Shown: positions 1-8,791 of the stretch, one piece after another
Layout: the number at the start of each line of letters is the position of its first letter
Numbering within the stretch: the first letter of the stretch is position 1
Notes under the pieces: generated by a model
Told to the model about the DNA's origin: nothing
Databases searched by the model: none
Seen by the model: the letters and a program-made list of their open reading frames with translations, nothing else
Source of the DNA: Clostridia bacterium
GTDB taxonomy: Bacteria; Bacillota; Clostridia; Peptostreptococcales; Anaerovoracaceae
DNA length: 47,868 nucleotides
Direction: 5' to 3'
Assembly: GCA_024693105.1 (NCBI GenBank)
Contig: JAILLO010000103.1
Span: 1-47,868 of the forward strand
Translations under genes and position numbers: made by a program

Positions 1-1038
1 ACTATTTTCGGGCAGAGCCATTCTCCGGCAATAGGTATGACTCTTGAGGGAATTCCGGCCGGAGAGAAAGTCGACATGGAGGAATTAAAAAGATTCCTTT
101 CAAGAAGGGCACCGGGAAAGAACAGCTATTCCACGCCAAGAAAAGAAGCAGACATCCCTGAATTTATTGCGGGGCTGACAGGTGATACCACATGCGGGGC
201 ACCTGTTACGGCGATTATCAGAAATACAGACACAAGACCGGGAGATTACTCCATATTGAAAAGGATACCGCGTCCCGGACATGCAGACTATACTGCAGAG
301 GTAAAATATAACGGCCATCAGGATTTTTCAGGCGGCGGTCATTTTTCGGGCAGACTTACCGCTCCGCTTTGTATTGCAGGCGGTATATGCAAACAGCTGC
401 TTGAACATGAGGGAATTAAAATTTTCTCAAGAATAAAAAGCATCGGCATGATTGAAGACTCAGGCGAGCTTATTGATTCCACCGCAGAAAAAGAATTCCC
501 GGTTGTTGATGAGGGGCAGGGAAAGAAGATGCTCGAATATATTGAGAAACTCAGAGAAAACGGAGACTCTGCGGGCGGTATTATAGAATGTGTTGCCGTC
601 GGGGTTCCGGCAGGACTTGGCGACCCTGTGTTTGACGGAATGGAAAACAGGATTGCACATATAGTTTTCGGTATACCGGCAGTCAAGGGTATCGAATTCG
701 GAGCGGGATTTGAAGCGGCAAAAATGACAGGAAGCGTTAACAATGATGCGTTTTATGTAGAGAATGGGAAAGTGAAGACGCGCACAAACAATTCAGGCGG
801 AATTCTCGGAGGCATAACAAACGGAATGCCGGTCGCGTTTAGGGTAGCCGTCAAGCCGACTCCTTCCATCTCAATAACTCAGAAAAGTGTTGATCTGAAA
901 GAAATGAAAGAGACAGAGCTTAAAGTGCCGGGACGGCACGATCCATGTATCGTACCACGCGCAGTTCCATGTATGGAAGCTGCGGCAGCTGTTGCGATTT
1001 ATGATGCACTGCTGGGACGCAGAAAGGAAACAAAATGA
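1..1038 (+). CDS. aroC: Chorismate synthase, 5' end cut by the window
   Basis: Converts 5-enolpyruvylshikimate-3-phosphate to chorismate with reduced FMN, the last shikimate-pathway step, in the cytosol. The frame is open from base 1, so the first visible residues ([12 protein letters not shown]) lie inside the conserved N-terminus and only a short piece of the start is missing; 345 residues are visible. Family blocks seen are the RPGHADYT segment, [12 protein letters not shown] (where many chorismate synthases have a GxSSxRET-type sequence), [15 protein letters not shown] and the C-terminal KPTPSI stretch. The stop overlaps the start of the aroE-aroK fusion (ATGA), so the genes are translationally coupled in an aro operon that begins upstream of the window. 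Family assignment is firm; the exact start is unknown. Confidence 0.95.
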   Translation, partial: TIFGQSHSPAIGMTLEGIPAGEKVDMEELKRFLSRRAPGKNSYSTPRKEADIPEFIAGLTGDTTCGAPVTAIIRNTDTRPGDYSILKRIPRPGHADYTAEVKYNGHQDFSGGGHFSGRLTAPLCIAGGICKQLLEHEGIKIFSRIKSIGMIEDSGELIDSTAEKEFPVVDEGQGKKMLEYIEKLRENGDSAGGIIECVAVGVPAGLGDPVFDGMENRIAHIVFGIPAVKGIEFGAGFEAAKMTGSVNNDAFYVENGKVKTRTNNSGGILGGITNGMPVAFRVAVKPTPSISITQKSVDLKEMKETELKVPGRHDPCIVPRAVPCMEAAAAVAIYDALLGRRKETK

Positions 1039-2291
1039 AGATGAACCGCGATGCTGCGCCAAAATGCGGACTGCTCGGCGAAAAACTAGGTCACAGCTAC
1101 TCGCCGCAGATACATGCAGCGCTTGCCGATTATGAATATAGACTGTATGAAAAAGAAGGCTCCGAAATAGGAACTTTTCTTAGCGGGAATGACTGGGACG
1201 GACTCAATGTAACGATTCCATACAAGAAAGCAGTCATTCCGTATTTGTCCGAACTGAGCCCGACTGCACTTGAGACAGGCAGCGTAAATACAATCGTGAG
1301 AAAAGAAGGCGGGAAGCTTTTCGGAGACAATACGGATGTGTACGGATTCATAAAAATGACGGAGCATGCCGGAATTACAGTGGAAGGCAGAAAAGCTCTT
1401 GTACTTGGGAGCGGAGGCGCTTCGGCGGCAGCGGTAACGGCGCTTCGGAAGATGAATGCGAAACCGCTTGTGATAAGCAGAAGCGGAAAGGATAATTACG
1501 ACAATCTGAGCATGCACCGTGATGCTGAAATTATCGTAAATACCACACCTCTTGGGATGTATCCGAAAAACGGCGGTTTTGCTGTGAACCTTGAAGATTT
1601 TCCAAATCTTTGCGGTGTCCTTGATGTTATTTATAATCCTGCAAGGACGGCACTCCTTCTGAAGGCGGAGAAATTGGGGATTCCTTATGCAAACGGACTT
1701 TATATGCTTGTTGCTCAGGCAAAACGAAGCTGTGAACTGTTTCTGGATGAAAACATTCCGGATACTGAGATTGACAGGGTTTACCGAGAACTTTCCCTTT
1801 CGTGTCGCAATATTATCCTTATAGGGATGCCCGGCACCGGCAAAAGTACGGTTGCAAGAAAAATCAGCGAAATCACAAATAGGCGGATGTATGATTCCGA
1901 TGAAGAAATTACAAGGAAGACGGGACAGACGCCGGAACAGCTGATCGGACAGAGGGGCGAAAGTACATTCAGGGATATCGAAACAGAAATTCTTGGGGAA
2001 GTTGCAAAGCAGTCGGAAGCAGTTATAGCCACAGGCGGCGGCGTTGTTGTAAGAGAACGTAATTACGATATACTTCATCAGAACGGCACTGTCGTATGGC
2101 TGCAGAGAGACCTGACACTTCTTGAAGATAAAAACCGGCCGATTCTGCAAAAGGAAGGAGCCGAGGAACTGTACAGGCAAAGAGAGCCGCTCTACCGCAA
2201 ATTTGCGGACATTACCCTGAGAATCGGTGAAGATGAAGCTGAGTCGGCCAAAGCGGTGATTGAAGCACTTGCGGGAGGAAGTCAAAGATGA
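1035..2291 (+). CDS. aroE/aroK: Bifunctional shikimate dehydrogenase / shikimate kinase
   Basis: A 418-residue fusion of two consecutive activities: NADPH reduction of 3-dehydroshikimate, then ATP-dependent phosphorylation of shikimate. Residues 1 to about 255 are shikimate dehydrogenase: HSYSPQIHAAL for substrate binding, NVTIPYK ending in the catalytic-type Lys64, NTD at 99-101, and nucleotide-binding GSGGAS near 125-130. Residues about 257-418 are shikimate kinase: Walker A GMPGTGKST at 264-272, a DSDEEI segment at 287-292, GESTFRDIE near 308-316, TGGGVV at 333-338 and the lid-type KNRPIL. The start ATG overlaps the aroC stop and the fusion's stop overlaps the aroQ start. Both halves keep their key residues, so I infer both are active. 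The fused order matches consecutive steps of the pathway. Confidence 0.95.
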   Translation: MKMNRDAAPKCGLLGEKLGHSYSPQIHAALADYEYRLYEKEGSEIGTFLSGNDWDGLNVTIPYKKAVIPYLSELSPTALETGSVNTIVRKEGGKLFGDNTDVYGFIKMTEHAGITVEGRKALVLGSGGASAAAVTALRKMNAKPLVISRSGKDNYDNLSMHRDAEIIVNTTPLGMYPKNGGFAVNLEDFPNLCGVLDVIYNPARTALLLKAEKLGIPYANGLYMLVAQAKRSCELFLDENIPDTEIDRVYRELSLSCRNIILIGMPGTGKSTVARKISEITNRRMYDSDEEITRKTGQTPEQLIGQRGESTFRDIETEILGEVAKQSEAVIATGGGVVVRERNYDILHQNGTVVWLQRDLTLLEDKNRPILQKEGAEELYRQREPLYRKFADITLRIGEDEAESAKAVIEALAGGSQR

Positions 2292-2731
2292 AAATACTGG
2301 TTATTAACGGACCGAATATAAATCTTTTGGGCCTAAGAGAACCTGAAATATACGGCAGGCAGGATTACAAAGCACTGCTTGAATATATAGCACTTGCCGG
2401 CGTTGAGGCAAATGTCCCGGTTGAGTGTTTTCAGTCAAATCATGAAGGTGATATTGTCGACAAGATTCAGGAGGCTCTTGGAAAGTTCGACGGCATCGTG
2501 ATAAATCCGGCGGCATATACTCATACGAGCGTTGCAATTCCGGATGCACTGAAAGCAGTTGCAATCCCTGCGGTTGAGGTACATCTTTCCGATATTTCAA
2601 AGCGGGAAGAATTTCGCAGGCACTCGTTTGTAAAAGACGCCTGCATCAACACGTATGCCGGATTTGGATTTGAAGGATATAAAAAGGCGATTCTTTATCT
2701 GAAGGAATATCTTGAAGGTAAAAGGTCATAG
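2288..2731 (+). CDS. aroQ: Type II 3-dehydroquinate dehydratase
   Basis: Dehydrates 3-dehydroquinate to 3-dehydroshikimate, two steps before the kinase half of the preceding fusion. The 147-residue length is normal for the small type II enzyme. Visible signatures are GPNINLLGLREPEIYG at the N-terminus, with Arg17 and the catalytic-type Tyr22, then QSNHEG near 49-54, INPAAYTHTS near 72-81, and EVHLSDISKREEFR with His99 near the active site. The start overlaps the preceding stop by ATGA. It is the last recognisable aro gene here; no terminator follows directly, so transcripts may continue into the downstream leader-like frame and the TrpB2 gene. Confidence 0.95.
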   Translation: MKILVINGPNINLLGLREPEIYGRQDYKALLEYIALAGVEANVPVECFQSNHEGDIVDKIQEALGKFDGIVINPAAYTHTSVAIPDALKAVAIPAVEVHLSDISKREEFRRHSFVKDACINTYAGFGFEGYKKAILYLKEYLEGKRS

Positions 2732-2757
2732 ATTTAATAAATACGGAGGAAAAACAA

Positions 2758-2850
2758 ATGTATATATGTATGACAAGACGATGGTGCAGCCGCACCGAGG
2801 ATTATTTAAGAAAGGATGCAGCAGTTAACACAGATAATTATGTAACATAA
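2758..2850 (+). CDS. Putative 30-residue leader peptide with one Trp codon
   Basis: A short frame of 30 codons begins at ATG with a textbook ribosome binding site (GGAGG at 2745-2749, 8 bases upstream) and ends 15 bases before the TrpB2 start. Its N-terminal part reads MYICMTRRWCSRTEDYLRK, with a single Trp at codon 9. A small hairpin (GGTGC at 2783-2787, GCACC at 2792-2796) starts on that Trp codon. The layout, a short translated frame with a critical Trp codon ahead of a tryptophan-metabolism gene, recalls leader peptides such as TnaC, but no run of Trp codons and no intrinsic terminator follow. Translation is likely from the ribosome binding site; a regulatory role is inference. Confidence 0.5.
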   Translation: MYICMTRRWCSRTEDYLRKDAAVNTDNYVT

Positions 2851-2865
2851 GAAAGGATTTAAATT

Positions 2866-4230
2866 ATGAACAATATTCCGTATAAAATTTATCTTAACGA
2901 AGACGAGATGCCAAAGGCATGGTACAACCTCAGAGCTGACATGAAAAACAAGCCGGCTCCGCTCCTGAACCCGGGCACACATCAGCCGATGAAGGCAGAA
3001 GAACTTTATCCTGTTTTCTGTGAGGAACTTGTAAAGCAGGAACTTGACAATGATACACCTTATTTTCAGATCCCGGACGAAGTGTTTAATTTCTATAAGA
3101 TGTACCGTCCTTCACCGCTTGTTCGTGCTTACTGCCTTGAAAAAGCACTTGGTACACCGGCAAAGATTTATTACAAGTTTGAGGGCAATAACACAAGCGG
3201 ATCGCACAAGCTCAATTCTGCAATTGCTCAGGCATATTATGCAAAGAAGCAGGGGCTCAAAGGCGTGACAACCGAAACCGGTGCAGGTCAGTGGGGTACG
3301 GCACTTTCAATGGCGTGCGCTTATCTTGGTCTTGACTGTAAGGTATATATGGTTAAAGTTTCTTATGAGCAGAAGCCTTTCCGTCGCGAAGTTATGAGAA
3401 CTTACGGCGCATCGGTTACACCGTCCCCGTCAATGACAACAGAAGTCGGAAAGAGAATTCTCGAAGCTCATCCGGGAACAACAGGAAGTCTTGGATGCGC
3501 AATTTCAGAGGCTGTCGAGGCTGCAACTTCAGTTGAAGGATACAGATATGTACTGGGAAGTGTGCTGAATCAGGTACTTCTTCATCAGAGTATTATCGGA
3601 CTTGAAACTGAAGCCGCTCTCAAAAAATATGATATCAAGCCTGATATGATTATAGGTTGCGCAGGCGGAGGTTCAAATCTTGGCGGACTGATTGCACCGT
3701 TTATGAGAGACAAAATTCTCGGAAAGTCGGACTGCAGAATAATTGCGGTTGAACCGGCATCCTGCCCAAGCTTTACACGCGGCAAGTACGCATACGATTT
3801 CTGCGATACCGGAATGGTTTGCCCGCTTGCAAAGATGTACACTTTGGGAAGCGACTTTATTCCTGCGCCTAACCATGCAGGAGGTCTCAGATACCACGGT
3901 ATGAGCTCTGTTCTTTCACAGCTTTATGATGACGGACTTATGGAGGCGGTTGCTGTTCCTCAGACTGAAGTCTTTAAAGCAGCAGAACGCTTTGCACGTG
4001 TTGAAGGAATCCTTCCTGCTCCTGAAAGCTCACACGCAATCAAGGTTGCAATCGATGAGGCGGAAAAGTGCCGCGAAACAGGAGAAGAAAAGACAATTGT
4101 ATTCGGCCTGACCGGCACGGGATATTTTGATATGGTGGCATATGAGAAATTCCATGACGGAAAAATGGAAGACTATGTTCCGACTGATGAGGAACTGGCT
4201 GCAAGTGCCGCAAAACTCCCAAGAGTATAA
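2866..4230 (+). CDS. trpB2: TrpB2-type tryptophan synthase beta chain-like PLP enzyme
   Basis: Fold-type II pyridoxal-phosphate enzyme of 454 residues, longer than classical TrpB (about 400) and matching the TrpB2 branch. PLP lysine lies in GSHKLN (Lys115), followed by the TrpB2-like TTETGAGQWG, KVYMVKVSYEQKPFRR and a glycine-rich phosphate-binding loop GCAGGGSNLGG. Classical TrpB joins indole and serine to make tryptophan in a complex with TrpA; TrpB2 enzymes commonly act without a tight TrpA partner and can salvage free indole. No trpA or other trp genes are in view. It stands alone between a leader-like frame and a strong terminator. The precise substrate in this organism is inferred, not shown by sequence. 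Confidence 0.9.
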   Translation: MNNIPYKIYLNEDEMPKAWYNLRADMKNKPAPLLNPGTHQPMKAEELYPVFCEELVKQELDNDTPYFQIPDEVFNFYKMYRPSPLVRAYCLEKALGTPAKIYYKFEGNNTSGSHKLNSAIAQAYYAKKQGLKGVTTETGAGQWGTALSMACAYLGLDCKVYMVKVSYEQKPFRREVMRTYGASVTPSPSMTTEVGKRILEAHPGTTGSLGCAISEAVEAATSVEGYRYVLGSVLNQVLLHQSIIGLETEAALKKYDIKPDMIIGCAGGGSNLGGLIAPFMRDKILGKSDCRIIAVEPASCPSFTRGKYAYDFCDTGMVCPLAKMYTLGSDFIPAPNHAGGLRYHGMSSVLSQLYDDGLMEAVAVPQTEVFKAAERFARVEGILPAPESSHAIKVAIDEAEKCRETGEEKTIVFGLTGTGYFDMVAYEKFHDGKMEDYVPTDEELAASAAKLPRV

Positions 4231-4301
4231 TTCTGTGTATATATAACTTAAAAGCTTTTACGCGCAAACTGCTCTTTGCGGTATAAGCAGCTTTAATCGT
4301 T

Positions 4302-4356
4302 ACGGGCGGTAATTCCCGGAGACCTGTCTTCGGAAATTACCGCCCGTCTTTTGTTT
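4302..4356 (+). terminator. Intrinsic terminator after TrpB2
   Basis: Perfect 13-bp stem ACGGGCGGTAATT (4302-4314) with AATTACCGCCCGT (4335-4347), followed by CTTTTGTTTCTTT. It closes the aro/trpB2 transcription unit. Confidence 0.9.
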
Positions 4357-4436
4357 CTTTCGTTTGATTTGCCGATAAAGATGACAAAAGTTGCAAAAGT
4401 CACAAAAATCAAAAAACACAAAAAATGGAATAAAAC

Positions 4437-4465
4437 TTGCGATTTGAAGCGGGTTGATGTATACT
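4437..4465 (+). promoter_or_regulatory. Sigma-A-type promoter for the SLH protein
   Basis: TTGCGA (4437-4442) and TATACT (4460-4465) are separated by exactly 17 bp. Transcription should begin near 4472, giving an unusually long leader of about 225 nt before the start codon at 4698. Confidence 0.7.
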
Positions 4466-4474
4466 AAAAAAGCT

Positions 4475-4612
4475 GTGCGTCTGCGATAAACAGGGGCAGG
4501 ATTTCAGCCGAAGGGAAAAGGAAGGAATCCAAAGATGGTTGACGCACCAAAATTACTATGATGGGACAGAGATTGCTTTGAATTGTTCATGGCGTCTTTT
4601 TTTGTGCCATGA
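4475..4612 (+). promoter_or_regulatory. Structured 5' leader, candidate cis-regulatory RNA
   Basis: The leader can fold into a three-way junction: closing stem GTGCGTC (4475-4481) with GACGCAC (4541-4547), a short CTGC/GCAG arm (4481-4484 with 4496-4499) and a GGATT/AATCC arm (4499-4503 with 4526-4530). The 3' strand of the closing stem, GACGC, can instead pair with GCGTC at 4592-4596, which is directly followed by seven T (4597-4603), a terminator-like alternative. A third hairpin, TCATGGC/GCCATGA (4587-4593 with 4606-4612), competes with it. I could not match it to a named riboswitch class. The pairings are seen; the switching is inference. The remainder to 4697 holds only the ribosome binding site GGAGG. 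Confidence 0.4.
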
Positions 4613-4697
4613 GGTATCAGCGGGTGCATTTTTAGATGACGGGGGGAATCTGAATATCTTTTCAGAATTTTTTTAGGAAAGTCCGGAGGTAAAGTGA

Positions 4698-7600
4698 ATG
4701 AAAAAGATGAAAAAACTATTGTCATTAATGCTGACAGTTGCTGTGATTGTCACATTTTGTCCTGTTATAGGAGGGACAGGCAGCGCGTATGCGGGCACGT
4801 CGGTACCTTCAGTAAGAAGTTGGAGTGCTATTGCTGAGGAATTTGAAAATAATGCTGAAGTAAAGATTAGCGATCTAGAATCTAATATACCTGTAATCGA
4901 TGATGCTATTACAGTTCCTGAAAATAAGACACGCTCTTTGGAGGTTAACGGAAAATCGTTAAGCAGGTCGTTCAATTCTAATTTTGGGCCGGATACTGTA
5001 TCTAACAATAACATGTTTAATGTAAAAGGAACTTTAACTGTGAAAAACAGCGCTTCCGGTGAATGCTGCATCAGCGGCGGCGGAAACGATGTCGGTGGCG
5101 GAGCATTTCATGTGGCAAGTACAGGCAAATTGGCCTTAGAAGGCAACATAAAACTTGAGAATAATTATACCGCAGCTAAAGGTGGCAGTATCTTCGTTGA
5201 AGATGGGGGTACATTGGAGATCAAAGGAAAAATAGTTATAAAAGGAAAAGAAAAAAGGAATTATAATAAATATGATTCCGGTGTTTATCTCGATGGTGAA
5301 AGTAAAATAAAACTTACCGGTAATTTGGAAGAAGGCAGTGAGATTTTGGTATCCGCTTCAAAAACCGGTGTAATTACAGAAGGGCTTAGCACATATGGTG
5401 GAAACGACCCGTTAAAGCACTTTAAAGTACTTGACGGATATAGTATTCGCTTGAATGCTGACGGTGAGGCAGAGCTTTATTCTTCATGGGCAGAATTGAA
5501 AGAGGCTATTGAAAAAGCACAGAATGGCATGCCGTATTACGGTACAGCTGTAGAAGCGGATGGTGGTACTACGGTTAAATTAAAGGAAGATTGTGTCAGA
5601 GTATCGGAAACAGAGCCTATTGAAATTAACGCCAATATTACTATAGATTTAAACGGCCATAAAATTGACGGGAGAAATTTCCCAACAGAAAGAGGAATGT
5701 TTATAGTTAATAGTGGTGTAAATTTGACATTAGAATGTGCTACCGGAGCCGGTGAAATCTTAGATGGAAATATTCATGGTGGATCTATAGAAGTTGGGCA
5801 ATCCGGTACTTTGACACTCGGAGAAGGTTTTAATGCAAAGATTACTAATATGGTGCGTTTAGGGGAAGGCGCTTTAATTAAGTGCGGTACCTTAGGATCT
5901 AATGGAAGAATCCATATTCTTGCCAGTGCGGCAGGTGTAAAAGTTGTAGAATCTAAGTCGGTAATAAGCGAAGTTGACATCCAGAATAAGTTTTCTACCG
6001 CTAACGAAAAATGCATTTTAGAGCTCAAAAATGAAGGAAAAGAGATTTACGTTAGTCCGATGCCGATGAGCGCAGATTGGAAAGCTCTTCAGGATGAAAT
6101 TAAAAATGCAGCAAGCGGTGGCACTGTAAAATTGGAACAGGACTATGTTGCACTGGCAGGAAACGAAGAGTTGGTAATAGACAAAGACCTTACCTTAGAT
6201 CTTAACGGCCACGTAATAGATTGTGCCAATAAATTAGATTCAGGCCTTAAAATAAAAGAGGTAAATGTCACCATTAAGGATTCATCTCCAAATGCTGAGA
6301 CAAATTATAGCTTTACCAATCCTAAGGACTCTTCAAGCGTTCCTATTGTAGGAGGTGCCATTGTTAATACTAAGTGGGGTTTGTATTTAAACGGTTCAAA
6401 TGTAACTCTTGAGAGTGGAACAATCGCAAACGCATCAACAAATGGAGTTTTTCTTGGCGCGGGCCAAAAAAATGGTAGCGATGTTGCAAGCAGATTTACA
6501 ATAACCGGCGGTAAAATCAGCGGCAATAAGATAGGTATCTCGGCTAATTCCGGTGACGCTCACATAAAAGGCGGCGAAATATCATATAATAAACAGGCCG
6601 GTGCTATAATGAGAAGATACTTTGACTTAAATGAAGTAAGTTCCATGAGCGGCGGCGTAATTAAAAACAATTATAATTCCGACGGTGTCAGCGGATTAAA
6701 AATAACGGCAAATTTCAACCTCTTAGGCGGAAGGATTGAAAATAACTACAGTAAAAATCAAGCAAGCGGAATATACTTTGAGGGGGATTCAAATGAAATT
6801 TTAAATATTTCAGGCGGCACGATTACAGGCAATGTAGCTGAATACAGCTTAAATGAAAAAGGCGCCGGTCTTTTCTGCCACAGCGGCAACGTAAAACTTT
6901 CCGGAAAAGTAAATATTTCCGGCAATAAAGATGCCGACGGAAAAGCCGCAGACATTTTTTCTCGTAGTTCAAGAGGTAGTCATCCGGATGGCTTTAGTTT
7001 ATATACCATAGATATTACAGATAAGCTGGATCCGGAATCAAAAATAGGAATTTACGGAAATACTCAGAGAAACGGTAGCAATAAAGATTTACCTGAATTT
7101 ATAACCCAGGGATTTAAAGCTAGCGGAAACAGCGACCAGAGCATATTCGTAGACAATGAGCTGGATGAAAATTCAGAACTTGCCATTTATGACGGCGAAA
7201 TTGTTTTTGCGAAAAAAGGAGAGGTATATAAAGTTACTTTTGACAGCGCAGGCGGAAGCAGTGTAGCAGCCCAGTCCATTCCGAAAAAGAGTGGCGCAAG
7301 CGGAAATTCTGCTTTGCATTTCACCACAGCAAAGGCCACCGCTATTGAGCCGGCAGCGCCTACAAAGAGCGGAAGCACTTTCCGGGGCTGGTACAACGGA
7401 GAAACACTTTACGATTTCTCCACACCGGTAGAATCAGACATTACACTTACTGCTAAGTGGGGCGCAGCGCCTTCAGGCGGAAGTGGCGGTGGTTCCGGCC
7501 ACAGCGGCGGCGGTTCTTCAAGCAAAACTCCTGCAGAGGACACTAAACCGGCTACACCGGCACAGAACGATATTACAAGTAACGATACACCGAAAGCGAC

Positions 7601-8591
7601 AGTTACTCCTGTTGCTCCGGTAGAAAATGCCAAGACAGAAACAGTTACAAAGGAAGACGGCAGCAAGGTTACAACAAGCACAACCGATAACGGAACAGTA
7701 GCAACTATTAATACAGACGCTGAAGGCAAGGTGGTTGAAGCCAAAGCCCAGCCAAGTGCTGAGGCAGTAAAGGAAGCGGCTGTAAAGAACGAGGCAGTAG
7801 TTCTTCCAATCAAGGTTCAGCCGACTGAAAACAAGAAAGAAGCAACAGCAATAAAGGTGGACCTCCCTGCAAACGTGGATAAGGCCAAGGTGGCAATTCC
7901 GGTTGAAAATGCAACCGAAGGAACCGTTGCCGTTATCGTTAAGGAAGACGGAACCGAAGAAGTTGTTAAGACTTCTGTTGTAGGTGAAGAAGGCGTGGTT
8001 CTTGATGTGACAGGCGATGTTACCGTAAAGATCGTAGACAACACCAAAAAGTATGATGACGTAAAAGAAGGTGCCTGGTACGAAAAGAGCGTCGGCTGGG
8101 TATCCAGTCACGAAATTATGAAGGGAACAGGCAGCGGCTTTGAGCCAAATACAAAGACTTCCAAGGCAATGATTACTCAGATTCTTTTCAATCTTGACGG
8201 CGCAAAGGATACGGGCTATGATGCAGGCTTTGCGGATGTTGCAGCAGGCAGCTGGTATTCATCCGGCGTAAACTGGGCAGCCAAGAACGAGATTGTTAAG
8301 GGCAGCGGCAAAAACTTTGAGGCAAACAAAGACGCAACAAGAGAAGAAACAGCGACAATCCTTTACAACTATGCAAAGATGAAAGGAGTCGATATGACAG
8401 TGTCCGAAGATAAGCTGAAGGATTTTGCTGATGCTGCAAGCGTTTCAGGATGGGCAAGAATCGCATTTGCATGGCTCATCGACAGAGGCATCATCAACGG
8501 CATGGACGGAAAGAAGCTTGCGCCTAAGGGCCCTACTTCACGTGCTCAGATTGCAAGCATGACTCAGAGATTTATCGAGTATTTACAGTAA
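4698..8591 (+). CDS. SLH-anchored surface protein with beta-helix repeats
   Basis: A 1297-residue secreted cell-wall protein. A signal peptide spans about 1-32, ending SAYAG. Residues about 40-840 are repetitive and rich in Gly, Asn and Ser (for example ISGGTITGN, SGGVIKNNYN), as in right-handed parallel beta-helix adhesins. A module beginning with Trp plus a helix recurs at about 42, 264 and 460 (WSAIAEEF, WAELKEAI, WKALQDEI); the second and third copies are followed by VKL.ED and a DLNGH motif. About 843-920 is an InlB/Flg_new-type repeat ending ITLTAKW. A Gly/Ser/Thr/Pro linker follows, and residues about 1118-1297 hold three SLH domains, which in this family bind secondary wall polysaccharide. 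Its own promoter and leader precede it. The N-terminal part uses TTA/TTG leucines unlike its neighbours, suggesting mosaic origin. The ligand is unknown. Confidence 0.85.
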   Translation: MKKMKKLLSLMLTVAVIVTFCPVIGGTGSAYAGTSVPSVRSWSAIAEEFENNAEVKISDLESNIPVIDDAITVPENKTRSLEVNGKSLSRSFNSNFGPDTVSNNNMFNVKGTLTVKNSASGECCISGGGNDVGGGAFHVASTGKLALEGNIKLENNYTAAKGGSIFVEDGGTLEIKGKIVIKGKEKRNYNKYDSGVYLDGESKIKLTGNLEEGSEILVSASKTGVITEGLSTYGGNDPLKHFKVLDGYSIRLNADGEAELYSSWAELKEAIEKAQNGMPYYGTAVEADGGTTVKLKEDCVRVSETEPIEINANITIDLNGHKIDGRNFPTERGMFIVNSGVNLTLECATGAGEILDGNIHGGSIEVGQSGTLTLGEGFNAKITNMVRLGEGALIKCGTLGSNGRIHILASAAGVKVVESKSVISEVDIQNKFSTANEKCILELKNEGKEIYVSPMPMSADWKALQDEIKNAASGGTVKLEQDYVALAGNEELVIDKDLTLDLNGHVIDCANKLDSGLKIKEVNVTIKDSSPNAETNYSFTNPKDSSSVPIVGGAIVNTKWGLYLNGSNVTLESGTIANASTNGVFLGAGQKNGSDVASRFTITGGKISGNKIGISANSGDAHIKGGEISYNKQAGAIMRRYFDLNEVSSMSGGVIKNNYNSDGVSGLKITANFNLLGGRIENNYSKNQASGIYFEGDSNEILNISGGTITGNVAEYSLNEKGAGLFCHSGNVKLSGKVNISGNKDADGKAADIFSRSSRGSHPDGFSLYTIDITDKLDPESKIGIYGNTQRNGSNKDLPEFITQGFKASGNSDQSIFVDNELDENSELAIYDGEIVFAKKGEVYKVTFDSAGGSSVAAQSIPKKSGASGNSALHFTTAKATAIEPAAPTKSGSTFRGWYNGETLYDFSTPVESDITLTAKWGAAPSGGSGGGSGHSGGGSSSKTPAEDTKPATPAQNDITSNDTPKATVTPVAPVENAKTETVTKEDGSKVTTSTTDNGTVATINTDAEGKVVEAKAQPSAEAVKEAAVKNEAVVLPIKVQPTENKKEATAIKVDLPANVDKAKVAIPVENATEGTVAVIVKEDGTEEVVKTSVVGEEGVVLDVTGDVTVKIVDNTKKYDDVKEGAWYEKSVGWVSSHEIMKGTGSGFEPNTKTSKAMITQILFNLDGAKDTGYDAGFADVAAGSWYSSGVNWAAKNEIVKGSGKNFEANKDATREETATILYNYAKMKGVDMTVSEDKLKDFADAASVSGWARIAFAWLIDRGIINGMDGKKLAPKGPTSRAQIASMTQRFIEYLQ

Positions 8592-8653
8592 TAATTACGG
8601 ATATAGGATATTATCCGGAAGCTTACAACAAAAAAGAAATATAAGAAATATAT

Positions 8654-8680
8654 GTGGGAAGCCGTGCTTTGGCTTCCCAC
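8654..8680 (+). terminator. Stem-loop after the SLH gene
   Basis: Perfect 10-bp stem GTGGGAAGCC (8654-8663) with GGCTTCCCAC (8671-8680). Only ATT follows, not a long T tract, so termination may be partial. Confidence 0.6.
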
Positions 8681-8741
8681 ATTGCATCTGTCGGCGGCAT
8701 GACTTTAAAATAATTTTAGTGTATTCAACATGTGTGTAGTG

Positions 8742-8747
8742 TATAAT
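8742..8747 (+). promoter_or_regulatory. Likely -10 element of the fba promoter
   Basis: A perfect TATAAT sits about 45 bases upstream of the aldolase start. No good -35 hexamer is visible at the right distance, so only the -10 is called. Confidence 0.45.
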
Positions 8748-8791
8748 ATTTTTGTCAGATTATATGAAGAAAAGATTTGGAGGGCAAAAAA

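Noticed and set aside
1086-2285. Long antisense open frame (399 codons) opposite the aroE-aroK fusion
   Set aside because: No ribosome binding site or family motif; it is explained by codon bias of the strongly supported sense gene. The same applies to other antisense frames across the window.
2732-2866. T-box or tandem-Trp attenuator before TrpB2
   Set aside because: No T-box sequence (TGGNACCGCG), only one Trp codon and no terminator between the leader frame and the gene.
4466-4697. Cyclic-di-GMP riboswitch in the SLH leader
   Set aside because: The conserved class I core (GGGACGCAAAGCC type) and class II patterns I can recall are absent; kept only as an unidentified structured leader.
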